From positions 62,001 through 126,000 of the forward strand of contig NZ_BDAG01000003.1 in assembly GCF_002091715.1 (NCBI RefSeq): DNA of 64,000 nucleotides, given 5' to 3'. Position numbers and translations under genes: made by a program. Positions 35,507 to 45,000 of the stretch are shown piece by piece. Source of the DNA: Pseudomonas migulae NBRC 103157 (lineage in GTDB: Bacteria > Pseudomonadota > Gammaproteobacteria > Pseudomonadales > Pseudomonadaceae). How positions within the stretch are numbered: position 1 is the stretch's first letter; every line of letters starts with the position of its first letter. The notes under the pieces are model-generated. The model saw only the letters and a list, made by a program, of their open reading frames with translations, ran no database searches and had not been told where the DNA came from.

Positions 35507-35559
35507 CGCGTTGAGCTATGATGCGGTTTCAGCCGAATTTTTCGAGACAGACGTTCACC

Positions 35560-36309
35560 ATGGAAAACCCGATCGACGTACCTCGCCTCCCTCGCAAGCG
35601 CCGCAGCCTCGCACAGGAACTGGTGACGGTGCTGTCCGAGCAGATCCGCGACGGTCACCTCAAGCGCGGCGACAAGTTGCCCACCGAGTCGGCGATCATG
35701 GATGCCCATGGCGTCAGTCGCACCGTGGTTCGCGAGGCGATTTCCCGTTTGCAGGCGGCCGGGCAGGTGGAAACCCGCCATGGCATCGGCACCTTCGTGC
35801 TCGATACCCCGAGCCCAAGCGGTTTTCGTATCGATCCGGCCACCGTGGTGACGCTGCGTGATGTACTGGCGATTCTGGAGCTGCGAATCAGCCTCGAAGT
35901 GGAATCCGCCGGCCTCGCGGCGCAACGCCGCAGCCCTGAACAGTTGGCGTTGATGCGCGCCGCGCTGGACGCCTTGAACGAAAGCGCGGCCCACGCCAGC
36001 GATGCCGTGGCCTCGGACTTTCAGTTCCACCTGCAAATCGCACTGTCGACCGGCAACCGCTATTTCACCGACATCATGACTCACCTGGGCACCAGCATCA
36101 TTCCGCGTACGCGCCTCAACTCGGCGCGCCTGGCCCATGATGACCAGCAGCACTACATGAGCCGTCTGAGCCGTGAGCACGAAGAGATTTACGATGCGAT
36201 TGCGCGTCAGGATTCCGATGCCGCGCGGGCGGCGATGCGTTTGCATTTGACGAACAGTCGCGAGCGGTTGCGTCATGCGCATGAAGAGGCAGAGGCGCAG
36301 CGGGGCTGA
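35560..36309 (+). CDS. GntR/FadR-family regulator, probable galactarate-pathway repressor
   Basis: 249 residues from ATG 35560; an ATG 14 codons upstream (35518) is possible, but would start only 12 nt after the candidate operator. N-terminal winged HTH (about 15-80: LAQELVTVLSEQIRDGHLKRGDKLPTE…, VSRTVVREAISRLQAAGQVETRHG), C-terminal all-helical FCD ligand domain with metal-ligand-type residues (DFQFHLQIA, REHEEIYDAI). Lies upstream of the galactarate genes with an SOS-type unit between. Ligand probably a hexarate or its dehydration product; inferred from context and the shared operator motif. Confidence 0.83.
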   Translation: MENPIDVPRLPRKRRSLAQELVTVLSEQIRDGHLKRGDKLPTESAIMDAHGVSRTVVREAISRLQAAGQVETRHGIGTFVLDTPSPSGFRIDPATVVTLRDVLAILELRISLEVESAGLAAQRRSPEQLALMRAALDALNESAAHASDAVASDFQFHLQIALSTGNRYFTDIMTHLGTSIIPRTRLNSARLAHDDQQHYMSRLSREHEEIYDAIARQDSDAARAAMRLHLTNSRERLRHAHEEAEAQRG

Positions 36310-36348
36310 GTTTTTGCTGTCGAGTGATGCATTGCCTGACATGACGCT

Positions 36349-36439
36349 ATCGCGAGCAAGCCCGCTCCCACAGTGTTTTGCGTCGATCAGAAGAAAGTGA
36401 TCGTGCACAGAATCCTGTGGGAGCGGGCTTGCTCGCGAT
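36349..36439. repeat. REP inverted pair
   Basis: A perfect 25-bp pair (ATCGCGAGCAAGCCCGCTCC… with its complement) separating the convergent regulator gene and the SOS-controlled unit. Confidence 0.9.
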
Positions 36440-36466
36440 GGGGCCGGCAGCCTTCTCGCTATAACA

Positions 36467-36658
36467 TCAGACAGTCTTCAGAATTGTCCGATCCACCCGA
36501 ACCGCCAGTTGTGTAGTTCCGGGCCTCGCGTGGAAAATCACCTCGCCTCGCTCACCCACCATCGCCCGAGCAATCGACACGCCATCAGCCAGCAACTCCA
36601 ACGGCGCTCCCTTCAGCGATTGCCCCGAAGCCAGTTCCAGTTTCAATTTGATAGTCAT
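36467..36658 (-). CDS. Small protein downstream of the SOS-controlled phospholipase-like gene
   Basis: 63 residues. Start at ATG 36658 (AGGAG with 7-nt spacing; an ATG directly before it is nearly as good). Sequence alternates charged and hydrophobic residues (MTIKLKLELASGQSLKGAPL …, GEVIFHARPGTTQLAVRVDR), suggesting a small beta-sandwich. No signal peptide. It follows its partner by 14 bp, so the two are one operon. Could be a chaperone, immunity or accessory factor of that protein; I do not recognise the family. Confidence 0.7.
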   Translation of the reverse strand: MTIKLKLELASGQSLKGAPLELLADGVSIARAMVGERGEVIFHARPGTTQLAVRVDRTILKTV

Positions 36659-36672
36659 CATCGATCTCCTTA

Positions 36673-37977
36673 TCAGACCACGTTGCCAGTCGGGTTGTAG
36701 TCCTTGAGCAGCAGGTAAGTGCTCCAGCCCCACCAGTCATCGACGGTGGCGGTGTCATTCAGGTTATTGACGTCCTTGCGCCGCAACACCTTGTTGCCCT
36801 CGACCTTGAACAGCGGCGAGAAATTACCCGCCGGGCTCAACACCGCTTGCAGATCCGGCAGTTTTTTCAATGCCGCGAAACTGCCCGGCGACGGGGTGAT
36901 GCCGCTGAGGTAAGCCGCGAAAATCTCATCCGCCGACACCTGGACCGCTTGATTGACCTGGATGCGATTGGCGCTGTCGATTGCATCGAAGTAGCGCTTG
37001 TCGCCATACGCATGCCATTGAGCGCCGTCGCCATTGCGCACGTTGAGGCCGAACTTGCTGTCTTCGTCGTGCATGAAGCGGGTAATCAACGAGCCCAGGT
37101 CGCTCGGCGTGACCACCGCCGCCAACTGTTTGCGCGGCACGCGCAGGTGGCCGGCGGAAAACAGGTCGGTCAGGTAGTGATCGGCGAAAGCGTTCATCGC
37201 GTAGGCCAGTTCCAGCGACGTGTCATCGCCACTGTTGTGGGCGATCACCGCTTGTTGCAGCGCGGCGGTGTGCCCGGCGATGTAGGCCAGCAGTGCCCAC
37301 TCGGCGAAGTGGTCAGCGTTGTTGGCGGCCAGTTTCAGGTAGCGGCCCAATGGGTACAGGGCTGAGACGAAACTGCCGCCGCCGGTGATTTTGTTCCACT
37401 CTTCTGACAACGTATCACCCAGTGCGTCATACGCCTCGTGGGGCTGTTTGCCATCTTTGATTGCCTGTTTAACCGCAGCGATTTCCTTCTGCATGACAGC
37501 GAGAATCAGCTTCGCCTCGGCATTGGACGCCGGCAGGACCGCCAGGGAATTGAAAGCCTCGGTAAAGCGCTGGACCCGGTCGGCAGCGGTTACGCCTTCG
37601 CTGACCGGTTTATCCGCAATTCCATAGAAATCACCTCCCAACGCAACGACCTGCCCATAGGTCAGTGCCAAGCCGTTCGGCAGGTGCAGCTCGACCTGCG
37701 ACGCCACGATCGCGGGTGCGTCCTTGACGAAACGCAGCAGCGTGTTATCGCCGATGGCCGTGTGTTCACCACCCTCGAACCTCAGCTGTGGCTTGCCTTT
37801 CACGGCGTTACCGAATGCAGAGGTGGGCGGTTGATGGGCGTCGGTGCCATGGGTGTCGAGGCGCAGGACCAGATGGTCATTACCGGTAATGGCGATGCCG
37901 TTCTCGGTAAACAGATCATCCAGACCCGCGATGACCTGCTTCGGTTTTTCCTGGGTTTGTGCGTGTAGACCTGACAT
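36673..37977 (-). CDS. Zinc phospholipase C / S1-P1 nuclease-like protein under SOS control
   Basis: 434 residues, no signal peptide. The central helical part has H267-x3-D271-x5-H277 (ADHYLTDLFSAGHLRVP), the spacing of zinc ligands in the zinc-dependent phospholipase C/S1-P1 nuclease fold. Other candidate ligands are H223 (NNADHFAEW), H236 (AYIAGH), H247 and a later MHDEDSKF/WHAYGD region. N-terminal ~130 residues look like a separate beta-rich domain. GGAGA box before ATG. A LexA box overlaps its promoter. Substrate (lipid or nucleic acid) is unknown; absence of a signal suggests release by lysis or another secretion route, or an intracellular target. Confidence 0.68.
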   Translation of the reverse strand: MSGLHAQTQEKPKQVIAGLDDLFTENGIAITGNDHLVLRLDTHGTDAHQPPTSAFGNAVKGKPQLRFEGGEHTAIGDNTLLRFVKDAPAIVASQVELHLPNGLALTYGQVVALGGDFYGIADKPVSEGVTAADRVQRFTEAFNSLAVLPASNAEAKLILAVMQKEIAAVKQAIKDGKQPHEAYDALGDTLSEEWNKITGGGSFVSALYPLGRYLKLAANNADHFAEWALLAYIAGHTAALQQAVIAHNSGDDTSLELAYAMNAFADHYLTDLFSAGHLRVPRKQLAAVVTPSDLGSLITRFMHDEDSKFGLNVRNGDGAQWHAYGDKRYFDAIDSANRIQVNQAVQVSADEIFAAYLSGITPSPGSFAALKKLPDLQAVLSPAGNFSPLFKVEGNKVLRRKDVNNLNDTATVDDWWGWSTYLLLKDYNPTGNVV

Positions 37978-38013
37978 TTCTATCTCCTTGATATGTCGTC
38001 GGTATGTTTCAAG

Positions 38014-38037
38014 ATAACTGTATGTATATACAGTTAT
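38014..38037. promoter_or_regulatory. LexA-binding site (SOS box)
   Basis: CTG-N10-CAG core at 38018-38033 (CTGTATGTATATACAG) inside a 24-bp palindrome ATAACTGTA…TACAGTTAT in which 11 of 12 base pairs match; very close to the gamma-proteobacterial LexA consensus. It lies just downstream of the -10 box and 37 bp before the start codon of the phospholipase-like gene. Confidence 0.9.
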
Positions 38038-38041
38038 TCAG

Positions 38042-38069
38042 AGCATAGAGGAGAACTTTCCTACGTCAA
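38042..38069 (-). promoter_or_regulatory. Sigma-70 promoter of the SOS-controlled unit
   Basis: On the minus strand TTGACG (38064-38069), 16-bp spacer, TATGCT (38042-38047). The SOS box begins 4 bp downstream of the -10, covering the transcription start, the usual arrangement for LexA repression. Confidence 0.7.
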
Positions 38070-38134
38070 GAAAATACTTTTCCGACGCATAAATTTTGGA
38101 TGCCGCGATGAAATGCAGTTGACGGTTGTTTTTT

Positions 38135-38158
38135 AAGTTGTACGATGACCTACAACTT
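38135..38158. promoter_or_regulatory. Candidate FadR-type operator upstream of kdgD
   Basis: AAGTTGTA-N8-TACAACTT, a perfect 8-bp dyad 60 bp before the kdgD start, sharing a 10-base block with the regulator's own upstream region. Confidence 0.6.
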
Positions 38159-38217
38159 CGGCGCAGGCTGAACGATTTCCTCACACACACAAACGTGCAA
38201 CTCAGGGTGTTCGAATA

Positions 38218-39129
38218 ATGAATCCACAAGAACTGAAGTCCATCCTCTCTTCCGGTCTGCTGTCTTTCCCGGTTACCGATTTCAATGCTCAGGGCGACTT
38301 CAATCGCGCGGGCTACATCAAACGTCTCGAATGGCTGGCCCCATACGGCGCCTCGGCTCTGTTCGCCGCAGGCGGCACCGGTGAGTTCTTCTCTCTGGCG
38401 GCCAGCGAATATTCGGAAATCATCAAGACTGCCGTCGACACGTGCGAAACCAGCGTGCCAATCCTGGCCGGTGTGGGCGGTTCGACCCGCCAGGCCATCG
38501 AATACGCACAGGAAGCCGAGCGTCTGGGCGCCAAAGGTCTGTTGCTGCTGCCGCACTACCTGACCGAAGCCAGCCAGGACGGTGTCGCCGCCCACGTTGA
38601 AGCCGTGTGCAAATCGGTAAAAATCGGCGTGGTGGTTTACAACCGCAACGTCTGCCGCCTGACCGCGCCGCTGCTGGAACGTCTGGCCGAGCGCTGCCCG
38701 AACCTGATCGGCTACAAGGATGGCCTGGGCGATATCGAGTTGATGGTGTCGATCCGTCGCCGCCTCGGCGATCGCTTCAGCTACCTGGGCGGTTTGCCGA
38801 CCGCCGAAGTCTACGCAGCGGCCTACAAGGCGCTGGGCGTGCCGGTCTACTCCTCGGCGGTGTTCAACTTCATCCCGAAAACCGCGATGGATTTCTACCA
38901 CGCCATCGCTCGTGAAGATCACGCCACCGTTGGCAAGATCATCGACGACTTCTTCCTGCCGTACCTGGACATCCGTAACCGCAAAGCCGGTTACGCGGTG
39001 AGCATCGTCAAGGCGGGTGCGAAAATTGCCGGCTATGACGCAGGTCCTGTGCGTGCACCGCTGACCGACCTGACCGGCGAAGAGTACGAAATGCTCGCCG
39101 CGCTGATCGACAAGCAAGGTGCTCAGTAA
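38218..39129 (+). CDS. kdgD: 5-dehydro-4-deoxyglucarate dehydratase
   Basis: 303 residues, DapA/NAL superfamily TIM barrel. Dehydrates and decarboxylates 5-keto-4-deoxy-D-glucarate to 2-oxoglutarate semialdehyde. The Schiff-base lysine is K167 ([10 protein letters not shown]) and the partner tyrosine Y141 (VVVYNRN); GGTGEFFSL at 52-60 is the family-specific substrate loop. First gene of the galactarate degradation cluster, with a terminator-like hairpin after it that may reduce read-through into the dehydrogenase gene. Confidence 0.93.
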   Translation: MNPQELKSILSSGLLSFPVTDFNAQGDFNRAGYIKRLEWLAPYGASALFAAGGTGEFFSLAASEYSEIIKTAVDTCETSVPILAGVGGSTRQAIEYAQEAERLGAKGLLLLPHYLTEASQDGVAAHVEAVCKSVKIGVVVYNRNVCRLTAPLLERLAERCPNLIGYKDGLGDIELMVSIRRRLGDRFSYLGGLPTAEVYAAAYKALGVPVYSSAVFNFIPKTAMDFYHAIAREDHATVGKIIDDFFLPYLDIRNRKAGYAVSIVKAGAKIAGYDAGPVRAPLTDLTGEEYEMLAALIDKQGAQ

Positions 39130-39147
39130 CACACCCGATTAAACAAG

Positions 39148-39172
39148 GCCGCTGAGCAATCAGCGGCTTTTT
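39148..39172 (+). terminator. Terminator-like hairpin after kdgD
   Basis: GCCGCTGA-GCAA-TCAGCGGC followed by five T residues, 18 bp after kdgD and 32 bp before the dehydrogenase start. Confidence 0.85.
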
Positions 39173-39204
39173 GTGTGAGGACTTCTTTTAAAAGGTGCAG
39201 TCCA

Positions 39205-40650
39205 GTGGCAGATGCAAAACGCTTTGATAACTACATCAACGGTGAATGGGTTGCCGGCAGCGATTACTGCGCCAACATCAACCCGTCCGAACTGACCGAT
39301 ACCATCGGCAACTACGCCAAGGCCGACCTGGCCCAGGTCCACGCCGCCATCGATGCCGCTCGCGCCGCGTTCCCGGCCTGGTCCACATCCGGCATTCAGG
39401 CGCGTCACGACTCGCTGGATAAAGTCGGTACCGAAATCCTCGCTCGCCGCGAAGAACTCGGCACCTTGCTCGCCCGTGAAGAAGGCAAAACCTTGCCTGA
39501 AGCCATCGGCGAAGTGACCCGCGCCGGTAACATCTTCAAGTTTTTCGCCGGTGAAACACTCCGGTTGTCCGGCGACTACCTGCCGTCGGTACGTCCGGGC
39601 GTCAACGTTGAAGTCACTCGTGAAGCATTGGGCGTCGTTGGCCTGATCACCCCGTGGAACTTCCCGATCGCGATCCCGGCATGGAAAATCGCCCCGGCCC
39701 TGGCCTATGGCAACTGCGTCGTGCTGAAACCGGCCGATCTGGTTCCGGGTTGCGCGTGGGCACTGGCTGAAATCATCTCCCGCGCAGGCTTCCCGGCCGG
39801 CGTGTTCAACCTGGTGATGGGCAGTGGTCGCGTGGTGGGCGATGCGTTGGTGCAGAGCCCGAAAGTCGATGGCATCAGTTTCACCGGCTCCGTCGGTGTC
39901 GGTCGTCAGATCGCCGTCAGCTGCGTGTCGCGCCAGGCCAAGGTTCAGCTGGAAATGGGTGGCAAGAACCCGCAGATCATTCTCGACGACGCCGACCTGA
40001 AACAAGCGGTCGAGCTGTCGGTGCAGAGCGCGTTCTACTCCACCGGTCAGCGTTGCACGGCATCCAGCCGTTTCATCGTCACCGCCGGCATCCACGACAA
40101 GTTCGTCGAGGCCGTGGCCGAGCGCATGAAGTCGATCAAGGTCGGCCACGCGCTGAAAGCCGGCACCGACATCGGTCCTGTGGTTTCCCAGGCCCAGCTT
40201 GAACAGGACATGAAGTACATCGACATCGGCCAGTCCGAAGGTGCGCGACTGGTCAGCGGCGGTGGTCTGGTGACTTGCGATACTGAAGGCTACTACCTCG
40301 CACCGACGCTGTTTGCCGACAGCGAAGCGGCGATGCGCATCAGCCGTGAAGAAATTTTTGGCCCGGTGGCCAACGTGGTTCGCGTTGCGGATTACGAAGC
40401 GGCACTGGCCATGGCCAACGACACCGAATTCGGTCTGTCGGCGGGCATCGCCACCACGTCGCTGAAGTACGCCAACCACTTCAAGCGCCACTCCCAGGCC
40501 GGGATGGTGATGGTCAACCTGCCGACCGCGGGCGTGGATTACCACGTTCCATTCGGTGGGCGTAAAGGCTCATCCTATGGTTCCCGCGAGCAGGGTCGCT
40601 ATGCGCAAGAGTTCTACACGGTCGTAAAAACTGCCTACGTCGGTTCCTGA
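39205..40650 (+). CDS. 2-oxoglutarate semialdehyde dehydrogenase
   Basis: 481 residues from the GTG at 39205, chosen because AAAAGG lies about 9 bases upstream and the family N-terminus (ADAKRFDNYINGEWV) begins there; an earlier GTG at 39175 would start inside the T-run of the terminator. Aldehyde dehydrogenase fold: LEMGGKNP with E250, GQRCTASS with catalytic C284, and the NAD-binding TPWNFP. Oxidises the KdgD product to 2-oxoglutarate, completing hexarate catabolism. Followed by a REP pair. Confidence 0.9.
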   Translation: MADAKRFDNYINGEWVAGSDYCANINPSELTDTIGNYAKADLAQVHAAIDAARAAFPAWSTSGIQARHDSLDKVGTEILARREELGTLLAREEGKTLPEAIGEVTRAGNIFKFFAGETLRLSGDYLPSVRPGVNVEVTREALGVVGLITPWNFPIAIPAWKIAPALAYGNCVVLKPADLVPGCAWALAEIISRAGFPAGVFNLVMGSGRVVGDALVQSPKVDGISFTGSVGVGRQIAVSCVSRQAKVQLEMGGKNPQIILDDADLKQAVELSVQSAFYSTGQRCTASSRFIVTAGIHDKFVEAVAERMKSIKVGHALKAGTDIGPVVSQAQLEQDMKYIDIGQSEGARLVSGGGLVTCDTEGYYLAPTLFADSEAAMRISREEIFGPVANVVRVADYEAALAMANDTEFGLSAGIATTSLKYANHFKRHSQAGMVMVNLPTAGVDYHVPFGGRKGSSYGSREQGRYAQEFYTVVKTAYVGS

Positions 40651-40656
40651 TCCACC

Positions 40657-40743
40657 TGTAGGAGCCGGCTGGCTGGCGATCGCATCACCACGGTGTAAAT
40701 GACACACCGAGGTGCCTGCATCGCCAGCAAGCCGGCTCCTGCA
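40657..40743. repeat. REP inverted pair (GCCGGCTTGCTGGCGA type)
   Basis: TGTAGGAGCCGGCTGGCTGGCGATCG faces CATCGCCAGCAAGCCGGCTCCTGCA, between the dehydrogenase and permease genes. Confidence 0.85.
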
Positions 40744-40793
40744 AACAACATCGTTATTACCCGCATAAAAATAATCAGTGGGAGTACATCTAC

Positions 40794-42164
40794 ATGCAAT
40801 CGACGCAAAAGCCGACTCACGTCCGCTATTTGATCCTGCTCATGCTGTTTCTGGTGACCACGATCAACTACGCCGACCGGGCTACCATCGCAATCGCCGG
40901 CTCCAGCCTGCAAAAAGACCTCGGTATCGACGCGGTCACCCTCGGCTACATCTTCTCTGCATTCGGTTGGGCCTACGTGGCCGGGCAAATTCCCGGTGGT
41001 TGGCTGCTGGACCGTTTCGGTTCGAAAAAAATCTACGCGCTGAGCATTTTCACCTGGTCATTGTTCACCGTGCTGCAGGGTTATGTCGGCGAGTTCGGCA
41101 TGTCCACGGCGGTGGTTGCGCTGTTCATGCTGCGCTTTCTGGTGGGCCTGGCCGAAGCGCCATCCTTCCCCGGCAACGCACGCATCGTGGCGGCCTGGTT
41201 CCCGACCGCTGAACGCGGCACTGCATCGGCGATCTTCAACTCGGCGCAATACTTTGCCACCGTGCTGTTCGCGCCGCTGATGGGCTGGATCGTCTACAGC
41301 TTCGGCTGGCAGCACGTGTTTATCGTCATGGGCGTGATCGGCATTATCTTCTCGGGTATCTGGCTGAAGGTGATCTACAGCCCGCGCCAGCACCCGATGA
41401 TCAACGATGCCGAGTTCAAGCACATCGCCGACAACGGTGGCATGGTCGACATGGACCAGGACAAAGGCAAAGGCACGAAGGCTGACGGTCCGAAGTGGGA
41501 CTACATTCGCCAGTTGCTGACCAACCGCATGATGCTCGGCGTGTATCTGGGCCAGTACTGCATCAACGGCATTACCTACTTCTTCCTGACCTGGTTCCCG
41601 GTGTACCTGGTGCAAGAGCGCGGGATGACCATCCTCAAGGCCGGTTTCATCGCCTCGTTGCCGGCGATCTGCGGCTTCATCGGTGGTGTGCTCGGCGGGG
41701 TGATTTCCGATTACCTGTTGCGCAAGGGCCACTCCCTGACCTTCGCCCGCAAGGCACCGATCATCGCCGGCCTGCTGGTTTCCAGCAGCATCGTGGCCTG
41801 CAATTATGTCGATGTTGAATGGATGGTCGTCGGCTTCATGGCCTTGGCGTTCTTCGGCAAAGGCGTGGGCGCGCTGGGTTGGGCCGTGGTGTCCGACACC
41901 TCGCCAAAACAGATCGCCGGTCTCAGCGGTGGCTTGTTCAACACCTTCGGCAACATCGCTTCGATCACCACCCCGATCGTCATCGGTTACATCATCAGCT
42001 CCACCGGCTCGTTCAAATGGGCGCTGGTGTTTGTCGGTTGCAACGCACTGGTTGCAGTGTTCAGCTACCTGGTGATTGTCGGCCCGATCAAGCGTGTGGT
42101 GCTCAAAGAGCCGCCAGTCAGCGGCCCTGAAACCAACAACAAATTGTCTCAAGCGCATTCCTGA
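40794..42164 (+). CDS. gudP: MFS hexarate permease (GudP/GarP type)
   Basis: 456 residues, 12 predicted TM helices, anion:cation symporter branch of the major facilitator superfamily. N-terminal motif [25 protein letters not shown] and the loop-2/3 motif [13 protein letters not shown] are typical of GudP/GarP D-glucarate/galactarate transporters. GGGAG box about 10 bases before ATG. Between the dehydrogenase and garD genes, 11 bp before garD, so galactarate/glucarate uptake is the obvious job. Confidence 0.88.
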   Translation: MQSTQKPTHVRYLILLMLFLVTTINYADRATIAIAGSSLQKDLGIDAVTLGYIFSAFGWAYVAGQIPGGWLLDRFGSKKIYALSIFTWSLFTVLQGYVGEFGMSTAVVALFMLRFLVGLAEAPSFPGNARIVAAWFPTAERGTASAIFNSAQYFATVLFAPLMGWIVYSFGWQHVFIVMGVIGIIFSGIWLKVIYSPRQHPMINDAEFKHIADNGGMVDMDQDKGKGTKADGPKWDYIRQLLTNRMMLGVYLGQYCINGITYFFLTWFPVYLVQERGMTILKAGFIASLPAICGFIGGVLGGVISDYLLRKGHSLTFARKAPIIAGLLVSSSIVACNYVDVEWMVVGFMALAFFGKGVGALGWAVVSDTSPKQIAGLSGGLFNTFGNIASITTPIVIGYIISSTGSFKWALVFVGCNALVAVFSYLVIVGPIKRVVLKEPPVSGPETNNKLSQAHS

Positions 42165-42175
42165 GGAGCGGCGTC

Positions 42176-43729
42176 ATGCAGTTGATTGAACACTCCGACT
42201 CGCCGCGCTACATCCGCCTGCACGAGCGGGACAACGTAGTGATTGTGGTCAATGACCAGGGCGTGCCCGCCGGCACCGAATTTCCCGATGGCCTGGTGAC
42301 TGTGGACTTCGTGCCACAGAGCCATAAAGTCACCCTGGAAGACATTCCGGTGGGCGGCCAGGTGATTCGTTATGGTCAGACCATCGGCTACGCATTGCAG
42401 CCGATTCCGCGTGGCAGTTGGGTCAAGGAAGATCAACTGCGCATGCCTACCGCGCCGCCGCTGGACAGCTTGCCGCTGTCCACCGAAGTGCCGGCCGCGC
42501 AGGCACCGCTCGAAGGTTTCACGTTCGAGGGGTATCGCAACGCCGACGGTACTGTCGGCACGCGCAACATTCTGGGGATTACCACCACGGTTCAGTGCGT
42601 CACCGGGGTGCTCGATCATGCGGTCAAACGCATCAAGGACGAATTGCTGCCCAAGTATCCGAACGTCGATGACGTGGTGGCGCTGACCCACAGTTACGGT
42701 TGTGGTGTGGCGATTACCGCGACTGATGCGTACATCCCGATCCGCACCGTGCGCAACCTGGGCCGCAACCCGAACCTGGGGGGTGAAGCCTTGGTCATCA
42801 GCCTGGGTTGCGAGAAATTGCAGGCCGGGCAGGTGATGCATGAGAACGACAGCTCGGTGGATCTGAGCGATCCGTGGCTGTATCGCTTGCAGGATTCGAG
42901 TCACGGTTTCACCGAGATGATCGAGCAGATCATGGCGCTGGCCGAGACCCGTTTGAGGAAGCTCGATCAGCGTCGCCGGGAAACCGTGCCGGCGTCCGAG
43001 CTGATCCTCGGCATGCAGTGCGGCGGCAGCGATGCGTTCTCCGGGATTACCGCCAACCCGGCGCTGGGTTTTGCCTCGGACCTGTTGCTGCGCGCAGGCG
43101 CGACGGTGATGTTTTCCGAAGTCACCGAAGTGCGTGACGCGATTTACCTGCTGACCTCCCGTGCCGAAACCGAGGAAGTCGCTCAGGAACTGGTGCGGGA
43201 AATGGACTGGTACGACCGTTACCTGGCCAAGGGCGAAGCGGACCGCAGTGCCAACACCACGCCGGGCAACAAGAAGGGCGGGCTGTCGAATATTGTCGAG
43301 AAGTCGTTGGGCTCGATCGTCAAATCCGGCAGCAGCGCAATCAACGGGGTGCTTGGCCCTGGCGAACGCTTCAAGCGCAAAGGCCTGATTTTCTGTGCGA
43401 CCCCGGCCAGTGATTTTGTCTGCGGGACGTTGCAACTGGCGGCGGGAATGAACCTGCATGTGTTCACCACCGGGCGCGGTACGCCATATGGCTTGGCGAT
43501 GGCGCCGGTGGTGAAGGTGTCGACCCGGACTGAATTGGCGCAGCGCTGGCCAGACCTGATCGACATCGACGCCGGGCGGATTGCGACCGGGCGGGCTTCT
43601 ATCGAGGATCTTGGGTGGGAGCTGTTTCACTACTACCTGGACGTGGCCAGCGGCAAGAAGCAGACGTGGGCCGAGCAGCATAAGCTGCATAACGACATCA
43701 CCTTGTTCAACCCGGCGCCGATTACCTAA
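42176..43729 (+). CDS. garD: Galactarate dehydratase
   Basis: 517 residues, UxaA/GarD family. Removes water from meso-galactarate to give 5-keto-4-deoxy-D-glucarate. Short N-terminal SAF-like domain (about 1-100: [20 protein letters not shown] …), then the catalytic domain with [43 protein letters not shown] and [13 protein letters not shown]. Follows the permease by 11 bp after GAGGAG. With KdgD and the dehydrogenase it completes galactarate to 2-oxoglutarate; a glucarate dehydratase gene is not in the window. Confidence 0.94.
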   Translation: MQLIEHSDSPRYIRLHERDNVVIVVNDQGVPAGTEFPDGLVTVDFVPQSHKVTLEDIPVGGQVIRYGQTIGYALQPIPRGSWVKEDQLRMPTAPPLDSLPLSTEVPAAQAPLEGFTFEGYRNADGTVGTRNILGITTTVQCVTGVLDHAVKRIKDELLPKYPNVDDVVALTHSYGCGVAITATDAYIPIRTVRNLGRNPNLGGEALVISLGCEKLQAGQVMHENDSSVDLSDPWLYRLQDSSHGFTEMIEQIMALAETRLRKLDQRRRETVPASELILGMQCGGSDAFSGITANPALGFASDLLLRAGATVMFSEVTEVRDAIYLLTSRAETEEVAQELVREMDWYDRYLAKGEADRSANTTPGNKKGGLSNIVEKSLGSIVKSGSSAINGVLGPGERFKRKGLIFCATPASDFVCGTLQLAAGMNLHVFTTGRGTPYGLAMAPVVKVSTRTELAQRWPDLIDIDAGRIATGRASIEDLGWELFHYYLDVASGKKQTWAEQHKLHNDITLFNPAPIT

Positions 43730-43743
43730 GACCGAGTCGCCTG

Positions 43744-43827
43744 CATCGCGAGCAAGCCCGCTCCTACATTCGACCGTGTACTGCCAGAAAGAATGCGATC
43801 AAATGTGGGAGCGGGCTTGCTCGCGAT
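43744..43827. repeat. REP inverted pair
   Basis: ATCGCGAGCAAGCCCGCTCC and its complement GGAGCGGGCTTGCTCGCGAT (AATG/CATT flanks also pair) right after garD. Confidence 0.9.
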
Positions 43828-43904
43828 AGCGGTCTAACAGACGCCAGAGGACTTGGTGGCTTATCATTAGCCCCCTAACGAGGCCCACCCAAGGTTCACC
43901 CGGC

Positions 43905-44846
43905 ATGCTGGCAATCTTTCTGGAAACCCTGAACATCACCGCGCCGGTGTTTGCCATGCTGTTTCTGGGTGTGCTGCTCAAGCGCATCGACTGGATCAAC
44001 GACAACTTCATTCACACCGCGTCGGCCCTGGTGTTCAACGTCACCATGCCGGCGTTGCTGTTTCTGGGCATCCTGCATGCCGACCTGCACGCCGCGCTGC
44101 AACCGGCGCTGCTGATCTATTTCTCGATTGCGACGCTGGTGTGTTTCGCCATCGCCTGGGGCTGGGCGATCTGGAAGTGTCCGCGTGAAGACCGCGGGAT
44201 TTACACCCAGGGCGCCTTTCGCGGCAACAATGGCGTCATCGGTCTCGCACTGGCGGCGAGCATGTACGGCGATTACGGGATTTCCCTCGGGGCGATTCTC
44301 GCGGCGCTGGTGATCCTGTTCTACAACACCCTCTCGACCATTGTGCTGGCGGTCTACAGCCCGGTGATCAAGTCCGACCCTTGGAGCATCTGCAAAAGCG
44401 TGATGATCAACCCGCTGATCATCAGCGTGTTTGCGGCGGCGCCGTTTGCGTATTTCAAGATCGGTTTGCCGGGCTGGCTGGAGACGTCCGGTCAGTACCT
44501 GGCGCAAACCACGTTGCCGTTGGCGTTGATCTGCATTGGCGGCACGCTGTCGCTGGCGGCCATGCGCAAGAGCGGCAAGTTGGCATTGAGTTCAAGCCTG
44601 GTGAAGATGATCGGCCTGCCGGTGCTGGCAACGCTGGGCGCGTGGTTATGGGGTTTTCGCGGCGCGGAGTTGGGGATCCTGTTCCTGTACTTCGGGAGCC
44701 CGACCGCGGCGGCCAGTTTTGTCATGGCCCGGGCGGCCAATGGCAATCATGAGTTGGCGGCGGCGATCATTGTGATCACCACGCTGATGGCGGCGGTGAC
44801 CACCAACATCGGGATCTTTTTGTTGCAGTGGGGTGGGTGGATTTAA
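43905..44846 (+). CDS. AEC-family (auxin efflux carrier type) transporter
   Basis: 313 residues with about ten TM segments. N-terminal MLAIFLETLNITAPVFAMLFLGVLLKR and the half-protein breaks (FRGNNGVIGLALA; FGSPTAAASFVMA) match the AEC/Mem_trans family, whose bacterial members include malonate and other carboxylate transporters. Substrate unknown. Stands alone between REP pairs, so functional linkage to the galactarate cluster is uncertain. Confidence 0.85.
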   Translation: MLAIFLETLNITAPVFAMLFLGVLLKRIDWINDNFIHTASALVFNVTMPALLFLGILHADLHAALQPALLIYFSIATLVCFAIAWGWAIWKCPREDRGIYTQGAFRGNNGVIGLALAASMYGDYGISLGAILAALVILFYNTLSTIVLAVYSPVIKSDPWSICKSVMINPLIISVFAAAPFAYFKIGLPGWLETSGQYLAQTTLPLALICIGGTLSLAAMRKSGKLALSSSLVKMIGLPVLATLGAWLWGFRGAELGILFLYFGSPTAAASFVMARAANGNHELAAAIIVITTLMAAVTTNIGIFLLQWGGWI

Positions 44847-44877
44847 CTTGGGGGTTGCGGTGTTTTGTCGGGCCCCT

Positions 44878-44968
44878 TCGCGAGCAAGCCCGCTCCCACA
44901 CTGGACCGAGCCGTAAACAAATGTTGTGTCCACTGGCGATCAAATGTGGGAGCGGGCTTGCTCGCGAA
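44878..44968. repeat. REP inverted pair
   Basis: TTCGCGAGCAAGCCCGCTCCCACA with its complement, separating two convergent genes. Confidence 0.9.
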
Positions 44969-45000
44969 GACGGCCGAACTGTCAGCACAATTCGGGCTGA

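Noticed and set aside
42149-43690. 513-codon minus-strand frame
   Set aside because: Opposite garD; no recognisable domain.
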